The notes beneath the pieces are model-generated. The model saw only the letters and a program-made list of their open reading frames with translations. It made no database searches and was not told the origin of the DNA. The translations under genes and the position numbers were made by a program. DNA of 7,794 nt. Source: an uncultured Eubacteriales bacterium (GTDB taxonomy: Bacteria; Bacillota; Clostridia; Monoglobales; UMGS1388). The stretch covers positions 1-7,794 of the forward strand of contig URVP01000065.1 in NCBI GenBank assembly GCA_900551345.1, written 5' to 3'. Numbering within the stretch: the first letter of the stretch is position 1; each line of letters opens with the position of its first letter. Below, one piece after another: positions 6,423 through 7,794 of the stretch.

Positions 6423-6448
6423 TCAAACCATAATTATACACGGTTTGA
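6423..6448 (-). promoter_or_regulatory. Inverted repeat next to the rpsM ribosome binding site
   Basis: TCAAACC (6423-6429) and GGTTTGA (6442-6448) form a perfect 7-bp stem with a 12-base loop. In the minus-strand mRNA the stem ends one base before the Shine-Dalgarno of rpsM. The rpsM leader is the known site of S4 feedback in the E. coli alpha operon, so translational control is plausible but inferred. The loop contains TATAAT on the minus strand, without a credible -35 box. Confidence 0.45.
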
Positions 6449-6495
6449 TTTATAAAATCTGATAATAATTTGTAAGTTTATAAAAAATCTGTGAA

Positions 6496-6609
6496 TTAAC
6501 CCTGTCTCTGCTTATGCTTGGGGTTTTCGCATATAACCATGATTTTACCTTTTCTTTTAATGGTTTTGCATTTTTCACAAATTTTTTTAACTGACGGTCT
6601 TACTTTCAT
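6496..6609 (-). CDS. rpmJ: Large ribosomal subunit protein bL36, zinc-binding form
   Basis: L36 is the smallest 50S protein; it binds 23S rRNA late in assembly and is very basic. The reading frame has 37 codons, MKVRPSVKKICEKCKTIKRK at the start and HKQRQG at the end, exactly the family length. Cys11, Cys14, Cys27 and His32 make the CXXC...C...H zinc ribbon of the C+ type. The start is supported by GGAGG eight bases before the ATG. It lies 79 bases after infA and 87 bases before rpsM, the standard infA-rpmJ-rpsM order. Confidence 0.97.
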   Translation of the reverse strand: MKVRPSVKKICEKCKTIKRKGKIMVICENPKHKQRQG

Positions 6610-6688
6610 AACCAAAACCTCCATTAAAAAATTTTAACAGATATAAATAATTGAAAAGGGAAACAAAGTTCCGCGATATTTATATCGA

Positions 6689-6907
6689 TTATTTAGCTCT
6701 CCAGGTAATTCTGCCTTTTGTTAAATCGTAGGGTGACATTTCAATAGTAACCTTGTCACCGGGCAATATTCTGATAAAATTCATTCTGAGCTTACCTGAA
6801 ATATGTGCCAGAATCTGGTGACCGTTTTCGAGTTCAACCTTGAACATTGCATTAGGAAGAGCTTCAACAACTGTGCCCTCCAGTTCTAAAACATCATCTT
6901 TAGCCAA
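6689..6907 (-). CDS. infA: Translation initiation factor IF-1, TTG start
   Basis: IF1 binds the A site of the 30S subunit with an OB fold and assists IF2 and IF3 in start selection. The product is (M)AKDDVLELEGTVVEALPN..., with KVELENGHQILAHISGK and ending SPYDLTKGRITWRAK, and is 72 residues long, exactly the family length. The start is TTG at 6907, seven bases after AAGGAGGG (6922-6915). An in-frame ATG at 7048 would give a 119-residue product, but it lies inside the KOW gene and adds 47 residues foreign to IF1, so it is rejected. A strong inverted repeat lies between the KOW gene and this ribosome binding site. It belongs to the same transcript as rpmJ and the ribosomal genes downstream. 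Confidence 0.97.
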   Translation of the reverse strand: MAKDDVLELEGTVVEALPNAMFKVELENGHQILAHISGKLRMNFIRILPGDKVTIEMSPYDLTKGRITWRAK

Positions 6908-6934
6908 ACTTTGTCCCTCCTTAATCAATAACCG

Positions 6935-6960
6935 TCTGCAGCTTTCAGTTATGCTGCAGA
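6935..6960 (-). promoter_or_regulatory. Inverted repeat over the KOW gene stop, upstream of infA
   Basis: TCTGCAGC (6935-6942) pairs perfectly with GCTGCAGA (6953-6960) around a 10-base loop that contains the TGA stop of the KOW gene. The stem ends 12 bases before the infA Shine-Dalgarno. No T-run follows, so it is not a standard terminator. It may be a processing, attenuation or translational control element; this is inferred. A third CTGCAG at 6969-6974 offers an alternative pairing. Confidence 0.45.
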
Positions 6961-7214
6961 TTATATTCCTGCAGTTCTCTGCGAAGTTCGGTATTGGTAA
7001 TTTTTTCACCTTTGGCGATTTTATCGGAAATATATTCCGAATGACCAAATCCGAATTCCAGATGTTTTAATTTCTTTTTTTTCGGTTTATCCGATTTTCT
7101 GCTGCTGCCATTTGAGATAAATGCATATCCATCAGATAAAGACATGACCACAAAGAAAACTCCTTTGTCACGCCCGTTTTTTGAATATACTACATCTCCA
7201 ACAGATGCTTCCAC
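6945..7214 (-). CDS. KOW-domain RNA-binding protein (L14e-like)
   Basis: This is a small basic protein of 89 residues, read from GTG 7214. The N-terminal MEASVGDVVYSKNGRDKGVF is the KOW-type beta-barrel motif seen in clostridial homologues of ribosomal protein L14e/L6e/L27e; a Lys-rich stretch (KPKKKKLKH) lies mid-protein and a charged helical segment ends it. Such genes are typically found between map and infA in Clostridia and are annotated as RNA-binding with unknown role. The start is a choice: GTG 7223 is also in frame, but GAGGTGA (7226-7220) then serves as a well-placed ribosome binding site for GTG 7214, while little precedes GTG 7223. It starts 21 bases after the map stop, so translational coupling is likely. 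A ribosome- or mRNA-binding role is inferred from the family and neighbours. Confidence 0.85.
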   Translation of the reverse strand: MEASVGDVVYSKNGRDKGVFFVVMSLSDGYAFISNGSSRKSDKPKKKKLKHLEFGFGHSEYISDKIAKGEKITNTELRRELQEYNLQHN

Positions 7215-7235
7215 TTTTGTCACCTCATGTCTGAA

Positions 7236-7742
7236 TTATAACAATGTAGTGATAATAGGTTCGTTTTTGGTAATGATAATAGTGTTTTCATAATGTGCCG
7301 AGAGTGAACCGTCGATTGTTACAACCGTCCAGCCGTCATCAAGCACTTCCACTTCATCATCTCCCGCATTTATCATAGGTTCAATCGCAAGAGCCATACC
7401 GGCATATAGCCTGGTCCCACGACGACCGGTATAATAATTGGGAACTTCAGGGTCTTCGTGCATATTGCGACCTATTCCATGGCCTACATAATCCTTTACA
7501 ACGGAATAACCCCTGTCCTCAACAAACTTTTGAATTGCAATAGATATATCAGATAATCTGTTGCCCTCTACAGCATATTGAATTCCTTCAAAAAATGCTG
7601 CCTTAGCAGTATCAATCAAATCCTGCGCATCAGTCGATATTGTTCCGACTCCATATGTGGCAGCCGCATCACCATGAAATCCGTCAAGTATAGCACCTAT
7701 ATCTACACTAACGATATCACCTTCGCAAAGTTTTTTCCCGGA
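7236..7742 (-). CDS. map: Methionine aminopeptidase type I, 5' end missing
   Basis: Map removes the initiator Met from nascent proteins using two metal ions. About 168 C-terminal residues are present. The five metal ligands are all visible: Asp in GDIVSVDIG, Asp in GFHGDAA, His in GHGIGRNMHEDPEVPNY, Glu in ALAIEPMI and Glu in LSAHYENT. The frame extends without a stop from 7236 to about 7757, but map similarity ends near 7742 at SGKKLCEGDIV. Upstream of that the map frame meets TGA (7757-7755). The first roughly 85 residues, including the HGIP catalytic His segment, are replaced by a pnp-like sequence in another frame. No believable start codon remains. The gene is therefore either broken or cut by an artificial join. 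Downstream order (map, KOW, infA) is normal. Confidence 0.9.
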   Translation of the reverse strand, partial: SGKKLCEGDIVSVDIGAILDGFHGDAAATYGVGTISTDAQDLIDTAKAAFFEGIQYAVEGNRLSDISIAIQKFVEDRGYSVVKDYVGHGIGRNMHEDPEVPNYYTGRRGTRLYAGMALAIEPMINAGDDEVEVLDDGWTVVTIDGSLSAHYENTIIITKNEPIITTLL

Positions 7743-7794
7743 CGCATGGGTCTGTCAATAACTCTGCTGGTAAGGATAGCCTTTTCCGAAGGAC
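7739..7794 (-). pseudogene. pnp: Fragment of polynucleotide phosphorylase joined to map
   Basis: The minus strand from 7794 reads (R)PSEKAILTSRVIDRPMRP, the conserved segment of the first RNase PH-like domain of PNPase (family pattern RPSE...SRxIDRPxRPLFP). The family would continue LFP, but here the frame goes on as GKNFAKVISLV and stops at TAG (about 7702). The match breaks at CGTCCG (7744-7739), after which methionine aminopeptidase begins in another frame. pnp is not a normal neighbour of map. The fragment runs off the window, so its 5' part is unseen. The identification is strong; whether the join is genomic or artificial cannot be told here. Confidence 0.8.

Noticed and set aside
6409..6441. 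Extended rpsM start at ATG 6441
   Set aside because: It precedes the AGGAGGTG ribosome binding site and adds residues before the conserved MARIAGVDLP N-terminus.
6433..6461. Internal promoter before rpsM from TATAAT at 6433-6438
   Set aside because: The hexamers at the right distance (CAGATT, AGATTT) do not resemble TTGACA, and the box lies within the inverted repeat's loop.
6674..6687. CGATATTTATATCG inverted repeat just after infA
   Set aside because: It is short, very AT-rich and without a T-run, so termination or regulation cannot be supported.
6908..7048. In-frame upstream extension of infA from ATG 7048
   Set aside because: It overlaps the KOW gene, adds 47 residues foreign to IF1 and ignores the ribosome binding site just before TTG 6907.
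7215..7223. KOW gene start at GTG 7223
   Set aside because: The bases around 7223 form the ribosome binding site for GTG 7214; little precedes GTG 7223 that could serve as one. It remains a possible alternative.
7236..7794. A genuine PNPase-aminopeptidase fusion protein
   Set aside because: The two parts are in different frames, with TAG soon after the join in the pnp frame and TGA upstream in the map frame.

Overview
The window comes from an AT-rich, low-GC Gram-positive bacterium, most likely an anaerobic member of the Clostridia (Ruminococcaceae/Oscillospirales-like). This rests on the gene order, the protein sequences, strong AGGAGG-type ribosome binding sites, and a KOW-domain protein between map and infA. 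Every supported gene is on the minus strand, so transcription runs from high to low coordinates.

Right part (about 7794 to 3565): the distal end of the spc/alpha ribosomal protein region, in the order map (5' end missing), KOW RNA-binding protein, infA (IF1), rpmJ (L36), rpsM (S13), rpsK (S11), rpsD (S4), rpoA (RNA polymerase alpha) and rplQ (L17). These genes supply initiation, ribosome assembly and the RNA polymerase core. Three of them use non-AUG starts (GTG for the KOW gene, TTG for infA and rpsK). infA and rpsM each have an inverted repeat just upstream of the ribosome binding site. rpmJ is only 37 codons long.

Extreme right edge (about 7739-7794): the sequence stops matching methionine aminopeptidase and instead encodes an unmistakable piece of polynucleotide phosphorylase (PSEKAILTSRVIDRPMRP) in another frame. 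The pnp-to-map join is out of frame and removes the first third of map. An assembly or amplification chimera is the simplest reading.

Middle (3258-3564): a 307-base intergenic region rich in signals. It holds a perfect 11-bp inverted repeat, three copies of TAAGCACTC, helically phased TGTAA motifs, a near-consensus sigma-A promoter (TTGACG, 17 bp, TATAAT), and a leader of about 110 bases. The leader has two hairpins, one capped by a UACG tetraloop, and two mini-ORFs chained to each other and to the next gene by ATGA overlaps.

Left part (3257 to 1): one large gene for a secreted 1023-residue protein with a signal peptide and three N-terminal SLH domains, a candidate S-layer or major cell-surface protein. 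A strong intrinsic terminator follows it. Strong promoter, strong Shine-Dalgarno, structured leader and terminator together suggest high expression as its own transcription unit. I see no defence system, mobile element, CRISPR array, tRNA or rRNA. The most unusual material is the S-layer gene's control region and the pnp/map junction.
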